Shown here piece after piece: positions 38,930-48,159 of a DNA stretch of 64,000 nt. The position numbers were made by a program, and so were the translations under genes. The notes below the pieces were generated by a model. That model saw nothing but the letters and a program-made list of their open reading frames with translations. It had not been told where the DNA came from and made no database searches. The number at the start of each line of letters is the position of its first letter. Within the stretch, counting starts at the first letter, position 1. This DNA is from Streptomyces sp. P9-A4. GTDB taxonomy: Bacteria; Actinomycetota; Actinomycetes; Streptomycetales; Streptomycetaceae. The DNA is taken from contig NZ_JAZIFY010000001.1 in NCBI RefSeq assembly GCF_036634195.1, positions 3,730,501 through 3,794,500 of the forward strand, in the 5' to 3' direction.

Positions 38930-41679
38930 GCGAGCATCGTCGCAAAATGCCGCCGCAGCAGCCGCCGACGGGCGGTCGCGCGGAGGCACGGCGCGCTGCC
39001 CAGCAGCCGGTGGGCCGCAGGTCGGCCCCGGCCCATGACGTCGGTACGAGGGCCCCTTCGGCCTCGTACGGACCTTCCTCCCCCGCGGGGGAGGAGTCGC
39101 GCCCCTACGGGGGCCGCGCGGAGGCCCGCAGGGCCGCCCAGCGCGGCAGTCGCCGAAAGGGGGCTGACGCGGGCCCCGGGGGCCCCGGCGGCCCCGGAGG
39201 CGGACGCCGAGGCGGCGGCGGAGGCGGCCGTGGCAGTGGCCCGGGGCGGGGCTCCGGCGGTCGCCCGCCGGGCAAGAAGCGGATGATCGACTACCCGCGC
39301 TACGGCAAGCACGGCTGGCGTCGCTGGATGCCGTCGTGGAAGCTCGTGACGGGTACGTTCCTGGTCTTCGTCGGGACCCTGATGGGCGGCGCGGTCTTCG
39401 CGTACTCCAACGTGGTCGTCCCGAAGGAGGACGCGACCGCGATCTCGCAGAACAACATCTACTACTGGGCCGACGGCTCGCGCATGGTCGCGACCGGCAG
39501 TGGCGCCAACCGCCAGATCGTCGGCATCGAGCAGATCCCGAAGGTCATGCAGGAGGCCGTGGTCTCGGCCGAGAACAAGACGTTCTGGGACGACTCCGGC
39601 ATCGACCCGATGGGCATCGGCCGCGCCGTGTGGAACATGGCCAAGGGCGGCGAGACCCAGGGTGGTTCGACCATCACCCAGCAGTACGTGAAGAACAACC
39701 GGCTCAACGACCAGTCGCAGACCGTGACCCGGAAGGTGAAGGAACTCTTCATCTCCATGAAGGTCGGCAATGAGAACGAGAAGTCGACGATCATGGCCGG
39801 CTACCTGAACACCGCGTACTACGGGCGCGGTGCCTACGGGATCCAGGCCGCCGCGCGCGCGTACTTCGACAAGGACGCCAGGTACCTCAACGCCAGTGAG
39901 TCGGCGCTGCTCGCCGCGGTGCTGAAGGGCGCGACGTACTACGACCCGGGCGGCTACCCGGAGATCGACCCCGAGGCCACGCCCGAGAAGAACCTCGACC
40001 GCGCCACCAAGCGGTGGAAGTGGATCCTCGACGAGATGGTCAACGACAAGAAGATCACCGCCGAGGAGCGCGCCAAGTACACGACCTTCCCGAAGGTCCA
40101 GAAGCGCAAGCAGGACGCCCAGCTGACCGGCCAGATCGGCTATCTCGTCAGCACGGCCAAGGCGAACTTCATCAACAAGAACACCGAGGGCATCGGCGCC
40201 AAGGAACTCGAGCGCGGTGGCTACGAGATCCACACCACCTTCCAGAAGCCGAAGGTGCAGGCGCTGGAGAAGTCGGTCAACAAGATCCTCAAGGAGTACA
40301 TCGACCCGAAGAAGCGGCCGAAGGAGGACACCAACGTCCAGTTCGGCGGCGCCTCGGTGAACGCGCAGACGGGCGCGATCGTCGCGATCTACGGCGGTGT
40401 CGACGCCACCAAGCACTTCACCAACAACGCCGACCCGACCGGTGCCCAGGTGGGCTCGACCTTCAAGCCCTTCGTCCTGGCCGCCGCCATGAAGTACGGC
40501 GTGCGGGACAGCAAGTTGGGGCCGGAGCAGGGCGAGACCTCGCGCACGATCGTCGACCCGGACAAGAGCCGCTACTCCGGCAAGGACGGGCTGAAGATCC
40601 GCAGGTACGACGGCGAGATCTGGGAGAACGAGAAGGGCGAGGAGTGGCGCCAGACCAATGACGACGGCGCGAGCTACGGCAACATGACCCTCCGCGAGGC
40701 CATGATCCGCTCGGCGAACTCGCCGTTCGTGCAGCTGGGCATGGACATCGGCATCGACAAGGTCCGTGAGGCCGCCGTCTCCGCCGGTCTGCGCAAGGAA
40801 TCGCTCGTCCAGGGCGAGGTGCCCTCGTTCTCGCTCGGTATCTCCAGCCCGAGCGCGATCCGGATGGCGGGCGCGTACGCGACCTTCGCCAACAACGGTG
40901 AGCAGAACGAGCCGTTCTCGGTGAACAAGGTGGTCAAGGGCGGCAAGACGATCTACAAGCACGAGGCGGCGGGCAAGTCGGCCTTCTCGCCGGCCATCGC
41001 CAGCAACGTCACGGACGTCCTCCGCGACGTCGTGGAGAACCCGAAGGGAACCGGTCGCAAGGCCGCCATCCCGGGCCGTGACGTGGCCGGCAAGACCGGT
41101 ACGACCGACGGCAACAAGTCGGCCTGGTTCGTGGGCTACACCGCGCAGCTGTCGACCGCCATCGACATGTACCGCTTCGACGACGACGAGACGAAGAAGA
41201 ACCGCGAGTTCCAGGAGATGTACGGCACGGGTGCCCAGCCGCGCATCCACGGTTCCTCGTTCCCGTCGCGGATCTGGAAGGACTACATGACGACTGCCGT
41301 GGAAGGCATGCCGCTCGTGGAGTTCCCCAAGCCGCTCGACCTGGAGAACGCGGAGCCCGTCTTCGGCGGTGGCGCCACCAGCCCGACCCCGAGCCCGACG
41401 GCCACGCCGACTCCCACCGCGACCACGACGCCGCCGACGACTCCCCCGGCCACCGCGACGACCACTCCCCCGGTCTCGCGGACGCCGAAGCCGGGCAAGA
41501 CGACCTGCGACATCTGGGACTGGAACTGCAGCAACCCCGGCAACCCCGGCGGCAACACGGGGCAGCCCACCACCACGCCACCCGCGACCGACACACCGAC
41601 GCCGACCGATACACCGACGGACGGCAACCCCGGAGGCGGGAACGGCAAACCCGGAGGCGGCGGGGCCTGGATTCCCTGA
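38926..41679 (+). CDS. Class A penicillin-binding protein (transglycosylase/transpeptidase)
   Basis: A 917-residue bifunctional peptidoglycan synthase. A basic Gly/Arg-rich cytoplasmic region (1-140) precedes one membrane helix (about 142-165). The GT51 domain has catalytic Glu216 (SAENKTFWDDSGID) and GGSTITQQYVKN. The transpeptidase domain carries S511-TFK514, SAN (596-598) and KTG (723-725). The C-terminal about 130 residues are a Pro/Thr/Gly-rich secreted tail with a pair of cysteines (TTCDIWDWNC). It corresponds in place to mycobacterial ponA1 near rpsF. The start has AGGAG 10 bp upstream and overlaps a small ORF. Confidence 0.96.
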   Translation: MSEHRRKMPPQQPPTGGRAEARRAAQQPVGRRSAPAHDVGTRAPSASYGPSSPAGEESRPYGGRAEARRAAQRGSRRKGADAGPGGPGGPGGGRRGGGGGGRGSGPGRGSGGRPPGKKRMIDYPRYGKHGWRRWMPSWKLVTGTFLVFVGTLMGGAVFAYSNVVVPKEDATAISQNNIYYWADGSRMVATGSGANRQIVGIEQIPKVMQEAVVSAENKTFWDDSGIDPMGIGRAVWNMAKGGETQGGSTITQQYVKNNRLNDQSQTVTRKVKELFISMKVGNENEKSTIMAGYLNTAYYGRGAYGIQAAARAYFDKDARYLNASESALLAAVLKGATYYDPGGYPEIDPEATPEKNLDRATKRWKWILDEMVNDKKITAEERAKYTTFPKVQKRKQDAQLTGQIGYLVSTAKANFINKNTEGIGAKELERGGYEIHTTFQKPKVQALEKSVNKILKEYIDPKKRPKEDTNVQFGGASVNAQTGAIVAIYGGVDATKHFTNNADPTGAQVGSTFKPFVLAAAMKYGVRDSKLGPEQGETSRTIVDPDKSRYSGKDGLKIRRYDGEIWENEKGEEWRQTNDDGASYGNMTLREAMIRSANSPFVQLGMDIGIDKVREAAVSAGLRKESLVQGEVPSFSLGISSPSAIRMAGAYATFANNGEQNEPFSVNKVVKGGKTIYKHEAAGKSAFSPAIASNVTDVLRDVVENPKGTGRKAAIPGRDVAGKTGTTDGNKSAWFVGYTAQLSTAIDMYRFDDDETKKNREFQEMYGTGAQPRIHGSSFPSRIWKDYMTTAVEGMPLVEFPKPLDLENAEPVFGGGATSPTPSPTATPTPTATTTPPTTPPATATTTPPVSRTPKPGKTTCDIWDWNCSNPGNPGGNTGQPTTTPPATDTPTPTDTPTDGNPGGGNGKPGGGGAWIP

Positions 41680-41703
41680 TCCAGCCCGCCCGCGCACTCC
41701 CGT

Positions 41704-41759
41704 GAGGGCCGCCGCGGCCGCTCCGTACCTTCCGTACGGAGCCGGCAGCGGCGGCCCTC
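41704..41759 (+). terminator. Terminator after the PBP gene
   Basis: A 12-bp perfect outer stem (GAGGGCCGCCGC / GCGGCGGCCCTC) with an inner stem CTCCGTACNNNNNGTACGGAG-like fold, 25 bp after the PBP stop. Confidence 0.75.
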
Positions 41760-41786
41760 GCCGCTTTCCCGGAGACGTACGGCAGG

Positions 41787-43313
41787 ATGTCCCCCATGCC
41801 GAGCCTCCAGAAGACGAGCGCGCCGCAGGACCGGCCACAGGGCCGCTCGCAGACGGTCATCCCCACCCACCGGGACAAGGTGGCCGCCGCGGGCAGCGAA
41901 CTGATCGGCGGCCCCTACGGCCGCCGGGCGTCGTTCGGCACCGGGCAGCTGACGCCGGTGCGGGTGATCGCCCTCGTGGCCATCGGCATGTTCGCCCTCG
42001 GGATGGTGCAGAAGCTGCCCTGCTACAACTGGGCGTGGTTCGAGGGCATCACCTCCCAGTACACCCACGCCTGCTACTCGGACATCCCGCACCTCTACGA
42101 GGGGCGCGGCTTCGCGGCGGGCCTCGTGCCGTACTTCGACCGGCTGGGCGGCGACATACCGTTCCTGGAGTACCCCGTCCTCACCGGCCTCTTCATGGAG
42201 GTCGCGGCCTGGCTGACGCCGGGCGGCGGGGCCATGCGGGAGCAGGAGCAGGCCTTCTGGCTGGCCAACGCGGGCATGCTGATGGCCTGCGCGGCCGTTC
42301 TCGCGGTCTGTGTGGCCCGTACGCACCGGCTGCGCCCGTGGGACGGGCTGCTCGTCGCCCTGGCGCCCTCGATCGCGCTGACGGCCACCATCAACTGGGA
42401 CCTGCTGGCCGTCGCGCTGACCGCCGCCGCCGTCCTGATGTGGTCGAGGGAACGGCCGCTGGCCTTCGGCGTCCTGCTCGGTCTGGCCACCGCCGCCAAG
42501 TTCTACCCGATACTGCTTCTCTGCCCGCTGCTGATGCTCTGCTGGCGGGCCGGGAAGTGGCGGGAGTTCGGGACCGCGGTGCTCGGCGCGGCCGGTGCCT
42601 GGCTGGTGGTCAACCTGCCCGTGATGCTGATGGCCCCCGAGGGCTGGAAGCAGTTCTACCTCTTCAGCCGGGACCGGAACGTCGACTTCGGCTCGGTCTG
42701 GCTGCTGATCAGCCAGCGGACGGGCGACTCGATCCCGCCGGACCGGGCCAACCTGTACGCGCTGCTGCTGATGCTGGTGGCCGTGGCGGGCCTCGCCTAC
42801 CTGGCGTTCACGGCGCCCCGCAGGCCCCGCTTCGTCCAGCTGGCCTTCCTGATCGTCGCGGCGTTCGTACTGACCAACAAGGTCTACTCACCGCAGTACG
42901 TCCTGTGGCTGGTCCCGCTGGCGGCGCTCGCCCGGCCGCGCTGGCGCGACTTCCTGGTCTGGCAGACGTGCGAGGTCATGTACTTCGTGGGCGTCTGGAT
43001 GTACCTGGCGTTCACGAACAGCGGCGTCGCCAAGCAGGGCCTGCCGGTGGACGGCTATCAGTTCGCGATCGTCCTGCACCTGCTCGGCACGCTGTACCTG
43101 TGCGTGATGGTCGTACGCGACATCCTGACGCCCGAGACGGACCCGGTCCGGCAGGACGGCGCCGACGACCCCTCGGGGGGCGTCCTGGACGGCGCGGAGG
43201 ACGTGTTCGTCGCCGGCCGGGCGGCCCATCCGGCCCGGCACGCGGCCCCCGCCGCGGACGAGGGCCTGCTGGTGGAATGGGGAACCCCCGGGGAACAGAG
43301 TCCCCGGGGGTGA
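41787..43313 (+). CDS. GT87-type membrane glycosyltransferase
   Basis: A 508-residue polytopic protein of the DUF2029/GT87 group, which transfers mannose or other sugars from polyprenyl-phosphate donors on the outer membrane face. About 9-10 membrane helices; the first begins VIALVAIGMFALGMVQ. Conserved features include a Asp-rich loop after TM1 (HACYSDIPHLYEGRG) and YPVLTGLFME. The start is ATG 41787 or 41796. It lies 107 bp after the PBP gene, as a similar transferase (Rv0051) does after ponA1 in mycobacteria. Donor and acceptor unknown. Confidence 0.85.
   Translation: MSPMPSLQKTSAPQDRPQGRSQTVIPTHRDKVAAAGSELIGGPYGRRASFGTGQLTPVRVIALVAIGMFALGMVQKLPCYNWAWFEGITSQYTHACYSDIPHLYEGRGFAAGLVPYFDRLGGDIPFLEYPVLTGLFMEVAAWLTPGGGAMREQEQAFWLANAGMLMACAAVLAVCVARTHRLRPWDGLLVALAPSIALTATINWDLLAVALTAAAVLMWSRERPLAFGVLLGLATAAKFYPILLLCPLLMLCWRAGKWREFGTAVLGAAGAWLVVNLPVMLMAPEGWKQFYLFSRDRNVDFGSVWLLISQRTGDSIPPDRANLYALLLMLVAVAGLAYLAFTAPRRPRFVQLAFLIVAAFVLTNKVYSPQYVLWLVPLAALARPRWRDFLVWQTCEVMYFVGVWMYLAFTNSGVAKQGLPVDGYQFAIVLHLLGTLYLCVMVVRDILTPETDPVRQDGADDPSGGVLDGAEDVFVAGRAAHPARHAAPAADEGLLVEWGTPGEQSPRG
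43285..43310. terminator. Convergent hairpin at the end of the GT87 gene
   Basis: CCCCCGGGG and CCCCGGGGG arms around AACAGAGT, overlapping the last GT87 codons and next to the end of the minus-strand alanine-racemase-fold gene. Confidence 0.65.
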
Positions 43314-43328
43314 GCGGTACCGGCCGGC

Positions 43329-44360
43329 TCAGCGCTCCACGAGCCGGTCGAACTGTGTCGTGGTGTGGCGCAGATGCGCCACGAGCTCGTCGCCGACCCG
43401 CGGCTCCTGGGCATCGGCCGGCACGAACAGGATCGACACCTGCATGTGCGGCGGCTCGGCGAACCAGCGCTGCTTCCCGGCCCAGACGAACGGCGACAGG
43501 TTCCGGTTGACGGTGGCGAGCCCCGCCCGTGCGACGCCCTTGGCGCGCGGCATGACGCCGTGCATCGCCTTGGGGGCCTCCAGGCCCACGCCGTGCGAGG
43601 TGCCGCCGGCGACGACGACCAGCCAGCCGTCCGACGCGGCCTTCTGCTGGCGGTAGCCGAACCGGTCGCCCTTGGCGACCCGGGTCACGTCGAGGACCGC
43701 GCCCCGGTACTCGGTGGCCTCGTGGTCGCCCAGCCACAGCCGGGTGCCGATCCGGGCCCGGAAGCGGGTCTGCGGGAACTGCTGCTGGAGCCGGGCCTGC
43801 TCCTGGGCCCGCAGATGGCTCACGAACATGGTGTGCAGCGGCAGCCGGGCGGCCCGCAGCCGGTCCATCCAGCCGATGACCTCCTCGACGGCGTCGGTGC
43901 CGTCCGGGCGGTCCAGCGGGAGGTGCAGCGCGAAGCCCTCCAGGCGTACGTCCTCGATGGCGGCGTGGAGCTGCTGGAGCTCCTCCTCGCGGACACCGTG
44001 CCGCTTCATCGAGCTCATGCACTCGATGACGACCCGGGCGCCCACCAGGGCGTGGACGCCGTCCACCGACGACACGGAGCGGATCACCCGGTCGGGCAGC
44101 GGAACCGGTTCCTCACCGCGGCGGAAGGGGGTGAGGACCAGCAGGTCGCCGCCGAACCAGTCCTTGATCCGCGCGGCCTCGTACGTGGTGCCCACGGCGA
44201 GCATGTCGGCGCCGAACCGGGCCGCCTCGTCCGCGAGGCGTTCATGGCCGAAGCCGTATCCGTTGCCCTTGCAGACCGGGATCACACCGGGGAACTGGTC
44301 GATGACGGTCTTCTGGTGCGCGCGCCAGCGAGCGGTGTCGACGTAGAGGGAGAGCGCCAT
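43329..44360 (-). CDS. Alanine racemase-fold PLP protein
   Basis: A 343-residue protein with a type III PLP (alanine racemase N-terminal) barrel: PVCKGNGYGFG near residue 30 holds the putative PLP lysine, and GTTYEAARI, ECMSSMKRHG and GTRLWLGDHEA match barrel strands. The C-terminal domain differs from true alanine racemases, and I could not identify the second catalytic tyrosine. It may be an amino acid racemase or a related PLP-binding enzyme. Start ATG 44360. It stands 103 bp downstream of femX on the same strand, hinting at a cell-wall amino acid role (inference). Confidence 0.78.
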   Translation of the reverse strand: MALSLYVDTARWRAHQKTVIDQFPGVIPVCKGNGYGFGHERLADEAARFGADMLAVGTTYEAARIKDWFGGDLLVLTPFRRGEEPVPLPDRVIRSVSSVDGVHALVGARVVIECMSSMKRHGVREEELQQLHAAIEDVRLEGFALHLPLDRPDGTDAVEEVIGWMDRLRAARLPLHTMFVSHLRAQEQARLQQQFPQTRFRARIGTRLWLGDHEATEYRGAVLDVTRVAKGDRFGYRQQKAASDGWLVVVAGGTSHGVGLEAPKAMHGVMPRAKGVARAGLATVNRNLSPFVWAGKQRWFAEPPHMQVSILFVPADAQEPRVGDELVAHLRHTTTQFDRLVER

Positions 44361-44463
44361 GGCCGGCCCGGAACCTTTCTGATGGCAGCGGTGTGTCAAA
44401 GGTATGTACGAGACTACGGAAACGTCAGCGGTACGCCATGGGGCGGCGGCGCGACGTCGTGGA

Positions 44464-45582
44464 TCAGCGGCGCGACATGTAGATGTCGAGTGCCTTGTGC
44501 AGCAGCTTGTTCAGCGGGAAGTCCCACTCGCCGACGTACTCGACGGCCTCGCCGCCGGTGCCCACCTTGAACTGGATGAGCCCGAAGAGATGGTCGGTCT
44601 CGTCGAGCGAGTCGGAGATGCCGCGCAGGTCGTAGACGGTCGCACCCATCGCGTACGCGTCGCGCAGCATCCGCCACTGCATCGCGTTCGAGGGCCGGAC
44701 CTCACGGCCGATGTTGTCGGAGGCGCCGTAGGAGTACCAGACGTGCCCACCGACGACGAGCATCGTCGCCGCGGAGAGGTTCACGCCGTTGTGACGCGCG
44801 AAGTACAGCCGCATGCGGTTGGGGTCCTCGGAGTTGAGGACGGTCCACATGCGCTGGAAGTACGAGAGAGGGCGCGGCCGGAAGTGGTCACGGACAGCCG
44901 TGATCTCGTACAGCCGCTGCCACTCGGCCAGGTCCTCGTAGCCGCCCTGGACGACCTCGACACCGGCCTTCTCGGCCTTTTTGATGTTGCGGCGCCACAG
45001 CTGGTTGAAGCCCTTGAGGACATCGTCGAGCGAACGGTTCGCCAGCGGCACCTGGAAGACGTAGCGGGGCTGTACGTCACCGAAGCCGGCGCCGCCGTCC
45101 TCGGCCTGCTGCCAGCCCATCTTCCGCAGCCGGTCGGCCACTTCGAAGGCGCGCGGCTCGATGTGGCTGGCCTCGACGTCCTTGAGGCGCTTGACGTCCG
45201 GGTCCTGGATGCCGGACTTGATGGCGGCCGAGTCCCAGCGGCGGATGACGACCGGCGGGCCCATCTTCACCGAGAAGGCGCCCTGCTGCTTGAGGTGCGC
45301 CAGCATCGGCTGAAGCCAGTCGTCGAGGTTGGGCGCGTGCCAGTTGATGACCGGGCCCTCGGGCAGATAGGCGAGGTAGCGCTTGATCTTCGGGAGCTGG
45401 CGGTAGAGCACCAGACCGACACCGACGAGCTCGCCGGTCCTGTCGAACCAGCCGAGGTTCTCCGAGCGCCACTCCGTCTTCACATCAGCCCACGCCGGGA
45501 CCTGGCAGTGGCTCGCTGCGGGCTGGCTCTGGATGAAACCCAGATGCTGCTCGCGGCTGATGGTCCTCAGGGTCAGGCTCAT
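44464..45582 (-). CDS. femX: FemX-type peptidoglycan bridge aminoacyltransferase
   Basis: A 372-residue FemABX family transferase that uses an aminoacyl-tRNA. In Streptomyces the FemX orthologue adds the single glycine to the LL-diaminopimelate residue of lipid II and is essential. Two GNAT-like subdomains are visible ([20 protein letters not shown] and later [25 protein letters not shown]), with a short coiled-coil region ([13 protein letters not shown]) between. ATG 45582 has GAGGAGCG; the ORF to 45714 was rejected. Location beside a PBP and racemase-fold gene supports the assignment. Confidence 0.9.
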   Translation of the reverse strand: MSLTLRTISREQHLGFIQSQPAASHCQVPAWADVKTEWRSENLGWFDRTGELVGVGLVLYRQLPKIKRYLAYLPEGPVINWHAPNLDDWLQPMLAHLKQQGAFSVKMGPPVVIRRWDSAAIKSGIQDPDVKRLKDVEASHIEPRAFEVADRLRKMGWQQAEDGGAGFGDVQPRYVFQVPLANRSLDDVLKGFNQLWRRNIKKAEKAGVEVVQGGYEDLAEWQRLYEITAVRDHFRPRPLSYFQRMWTVLNSEDPNRMRLYFARHNGVNLSAATMLVVGGHVWYSYGASDNIGREVRPSNAMQWRMLRDAYAMGATVYDLRGISDSLDETDHLFGLIQFKVGTGGEAVEYVGEWDFPLNKLLHKALDIYMSRR

Positions 45583-45700
45583 GCGGGGCGCTCCTCGGCA
45601 GGTGTGTCCCCATCGGTCAGGGGCTCCGGCTCTCGCGCCGAAGCCTACTGTGACCGGGAGCGCCCCGAATGGGCACGTACGCCCTGACGTGCCGCCCGGC

Positions 45701-46015
45701 TCAGCTGATGACACCGCCGAAGAGCCCGCCGTGCGCCATGCCGAGGTAGAAGCCGAACGCCGAGGCGCCGAGTCCGAGGATCAGCAGGAAGCGCTCGCGT
45801 GTCGTCACGGAGATGAACTGTCCGTAGGCGCCGGTCAGGATGCCGATGAGGCCTGTCCAGGAACTCAGCAGGTGCAGGTTGTGGAACTGCGCGGTGACGA
45901 AGGCGATCACACCGAGGACCAGGGTCACCCCGACCAGGGCGTCCTGGATGGGGTGCGGTTTGCCGTCGGTGGCGAAGAGGGAGTGGCCGGGGTCGGGTCG
46001 CATTGCCTGTGCCAT
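45701..46015 (-). CDS. Small three-helix membrane protein
   Basis: A 104-residue hypothetical protein. ATG 46015 follows AGGAGG. Three hydrophobic segments (about 25-45 [15 protein letters not shown], 52-70 [15 protein letters not shown], 78-100 [19 protein letters not shown]) separated by short loops suggest a simple integral membrane protein. A family of this shape is conserved before rpsF in Streptomyces but has no assigned function. It is divergent from the rpsF operon. Confidence 0.8.
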   Translation of the reverse strand: MAQAMRPDPGHSLFATDGKPHPIQDALVGVTLVLGVIAFVTAQFHNLHLLSSWTGLIGILTGAYGQFISVTTRERFLLILGLGASAFGFYLGMAHGGLFGGVIS

Positions 46016-46106
46016 GGGGCACCTCCTGGCGTAGCTGCCGGAAGGCGGCGCATCGTAGCGCCGCCGACATCCGTTGTGTACAGATTGCGTCCCCTCACCG
46101 GAGAAT

Positions 46107-46136
46107 TTCAACCGCAGGCCGATGTGCAGGTACTCT
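46107..46136 (+). promoter_or_regulatory. Possible rpsF operon promoter
   Basis: TTCAAC (46107-46112) and TACTCT (46131-46136) with an 18-bp spacer, about 165 bp upstream of rpsF. The -35 is weak; by-eye assignment. Confidence 0.4.
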
Positions 46137-46300
46137 GTACGGTCTGCACCGGTGTCTGCCCTGGTCCGTACTGGATCCCGGCGGTGCCCCTCGTTCGCCG
46201 AGGGGGACTGTCCGCGGTGGCGGCTACCGTTGCTAACGCATCACGACCCTCCTGCCACGGAACGACCGTGGCCGCTGAGTCCAAAGGAGGTGGGTTCCAC

Positions 46301-46591
46301 ATGCGTCACTACGAAGTGATGGTCATCCTCGACCCCGATCTCGAGGAGCGCGCTGTCTCCCCGCTGATCGAGAACTTCCTTTCCGTCGTCCGTGAGGGCA
46401 ACGGAAAGGTCGAGAAGGTCGACACCTGGGGCCGTCGTCGTCTCGCCTACGAGATCAAGAAGAAGCCCGAGGGCATCTACTCGGTCATCGACCTGCAGGC
46501 CGAGCCTGCGGTCGTCAAGGAGCTCGACCGACAGCTCAACCTGAACGAGTCGGTCCTCCGGACCAAGGTCCTCCGTCCCGAGACCCACTGA
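46301..46591 (+). CDS. rpsF: 30S ribosomal protein S6
   Basis: A 96-residue ribosomal protein S6 ([37 protein letters not shown]) with a perfect AAAGGAGG site at 46283-46290. It opens the rpsF-ssb-rpsR-rplI operon. S6 pairs with S18, the product of rpsR. Full standard length; no unusual features. Confidence 0.98.
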   Translation: MRHYEVMVILDPDLEERAVSPLIENFLSVVREGNGKVEKVDTWGRRRLAYEIKKKPEGIYSVIDLQAEPAVVKELDRQLNLNESVLRTKVLRPETH

Positions 46592-46665
46592 GCTTCTAGC
46601 TCAGTGGTCATCGGGTTCGAGTAGCAGCAAAGCAGCCAGAAGCAATCCCGCCGAGAGGTACCCCC

Positions 46666-47268
46666 ATGGCAGGCGAGACCGTCATCACGGTCGTCGGCAA
46701 TCTTGTCGACGACCCCGAGCTGCGCTTCACCCCGTCCGGTGCGGCGGTCGCGAAGTTCCGTATCGCGTCCACTCCCCGCACCTTCGACCGTCAGACCAAT
46801 GAGTGGAAGGACGGCGAAAGCCTCTTCCTCACCTGCTCGGTCTGGCGTCAGGCGGCGGAGAACGTCGCCGAGTCGCTTCAGCGAGGCATGCGCGTCGTCG
46901 TGCAGGGCCGGCTGAAGCAGCGGTCCTACGAGGACCGTGAGGGCGTCAAGCGCACGGTCTACGAGCTGGACGTCGAGGAAGTCGGCCCCAGCCTCAAGAA
47001 CGCCACGGCCAAGGTCACCAAGACCACCGGTCGAGGCGGCCAGGGCGGTTACGGCGGCGGTGGCGGCGGCGGCCAGCAGGCCGGCGGCGGTGGCAGCTGG
47101 GGTGGAAACTCCGGCGGTGGCCAGCAGGGTGGTGGCGGTGCTCCCGCCGACGACCCGTGGGCGACCGGCGGTTCCTCCTCCTCCGGCGGCGGCCAGCAGC
47201 AGGGCGGCGGAGGCGGCTGGGGTGGAAACTCCAGCGGCGGCGGCTACTCGGACGAGCCCCCCTTCTAG
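46666..47268 (+). CDS. ssb: Single-stranded DNA-binding protein SsbA
   Basis: A 200-residue SSB: OB-fold (1-110, [39 protein letters not shown]), a long Gly/Gln-rich linker (about 120-190) and the conserved acidic tip DEPPF for partner binding. It is the essential replication SSB in the S6-S18 operon. Overlap of function with a second, sporulation-linked SSB known in Streptomyces is outside this window. Confidence 0.98.
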   Translation: MAGETVITVVGNLVDDPELRFTPSGAAVAKFRIASTPRTFDRQTNEWKDGESLFLTCSVWRQAAENVAESLQRGMRVVVQGRLKQRSYEDREGVKRTVYELDVEEVGPSLKNATAKVTKTTGRGGQGGYGGGGGGGQQAGGGGSWGGNSGGGQQGGGGAPADDPWATGGSSSSGGGQQQGGGGGWGGNSSGGGYSDEPPF

Positions 47269-47326
47269 GGCGCGAGCCCTCGAAGCAGCTCGTATCCCCA
47301 CTTCTTGATCACACAGGAGAAACACC

Positions 47327-47563
47327 ATGGCGAAGCCGCCTGTGCGCAAGCCTAAGAAGAAGGTCTGCGCGTTCTGCAAGGACAAGACCGTGTACGTGGA
47401 CTACAAGGACACGAACATGCTGCGGAAGTTCATTTCCGACCGCGGCAAGATCCGTGCCCGCCGCGTGACCGGCAACTGCACGCAGCACCAGCGTGACGTC
47501 GCCACGGCCGTCAAGAACAGCCGTGAGATGGCGCTGCTGCCCTACACGTCCACCGCGCGATAA
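47327..47563 (+). CDS. rpsR: 30S ribosomal protein S18
   Basis: A 78-residue S18 with [23 protein letters not shown]. The CxxC pair (Cys20 and Cys23) is retained, so this is the zinc-binding (C+) form; Streptomyces usually also has a cysteine-less paralogue elsewhere. GAGAAA-type ribosome site; 18 bp before rplI. Confidence 0.98.
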   Translation: MAKPPVRKPKKKVCAFCKDKTVYVDYKDTNMLRKFISDRGKIRARRVTGNCTQHQRDVATAVKNSREMALLPYTSTAR

Positions 47564-47581
47564 GGAAAGGGTGACCGACCA

Positions 47582-48028
47582 ATGAAGATCATCCTGACCC
47601 ACGAGGTTTCTGGCCTCGGTGCCGCTGGCGACGTCGTCGACGTCAAGGACGGCTACGCTCGCAACTACCTGGTCCCGCGTGGTTTCGCGATCCGCTGGAC
47701 CAAGGGTGGCGAGAAGGACGTGGCGCAGATCCGCCGCGCCCGCAAGATCCACGAGATCGCGACCATCGAGCAGGCCAACGAGATCAAGGCCCAGCTCGAG
47801 GGTACGAAGGTGCGCCTGGCCGTTCGCTCCGGCGACGCCGGCCGTCTCTTCGGCTCCGTGACCCCGGCCGACATCGCCTCGGCGATCAAGTCCGCGGGTG
47901 GCCCCGACGTCGACAAGCGTCGCGTCGAGCTCGGTTCGCCGATCAAGACCCTTGGCTCGCACCAGGTCTCCGTGCGTCTGCACGCCGACGTGGCCGCGAA
48001 GCTCGGCGTCGAGATCGTCGCCGCGTAA
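47582..48028 (+). CDS. rplI: 50S ribosomal protein L9
   Basis: A 148-residue L9: N-terminal domain [30 protein letters not shown], a central helix, and a C-terminal domain ending LGVEIVAA. It is the last gene of the operon and is followed by a terminator 32 bp later. Standard length. Confidence 0.98.
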   Translation: MKIILTHEVSGLGAAGDVVDVKDGYARNYLVPRGFAIRWTKGGEKDVAQIRRARKIHEIATIEQANEIKAQLEGTKVRLAVRSGDAGRLFGSVTPADIASAIKSAGGPDVDKRRVELGSPIKTLGSHQVSVRLHADVAAKLGVEIVAA

Positions 48029-48060
48029 CGCTGCCCCTGGCAGTCTGTGCTCAGCAGTGA

Positions 48061-48094
48061 GGAAGGGCCGCACCCCTCGGGGTGCGGCCCTTCC
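48061..48094 (+). terminator. Terminator after rplI
   Basis: A 15-16-bp perfect stem (GGAAGGGCCGCACCCC / GGGGTGCGGCCCTTCC) with a TC loop, next to two parS sites. Confidence 0.92.
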
Positions 48095-48124
48095 GCTGTT
48101 GTTCGCCCTGTTTCGGGCGGCGCT

Positions 48125-48138
48125 GTTTCACGTGAAAC
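48125..48138. promoter_or_regulatory. parS: parS site 9
   Basis: Perfect GTTTCACGTGAAAC in the convergent gap between rplI and the MATE gene. Confidence 0.95.
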
Positions 48139-48143
48139 GCCCT

Positions 48144-48157
48144 GTTTCACGTGAAAC
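48144..48157. promoter_or_regulatory. parS: parS site 10
   Basis: Perfect GTTTCACGTGAAAC, only 5 bp after site 9 and two bases beyond the MATE stop codon. Confidence 0.95.
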
Positions 48158-48159
48158 AT

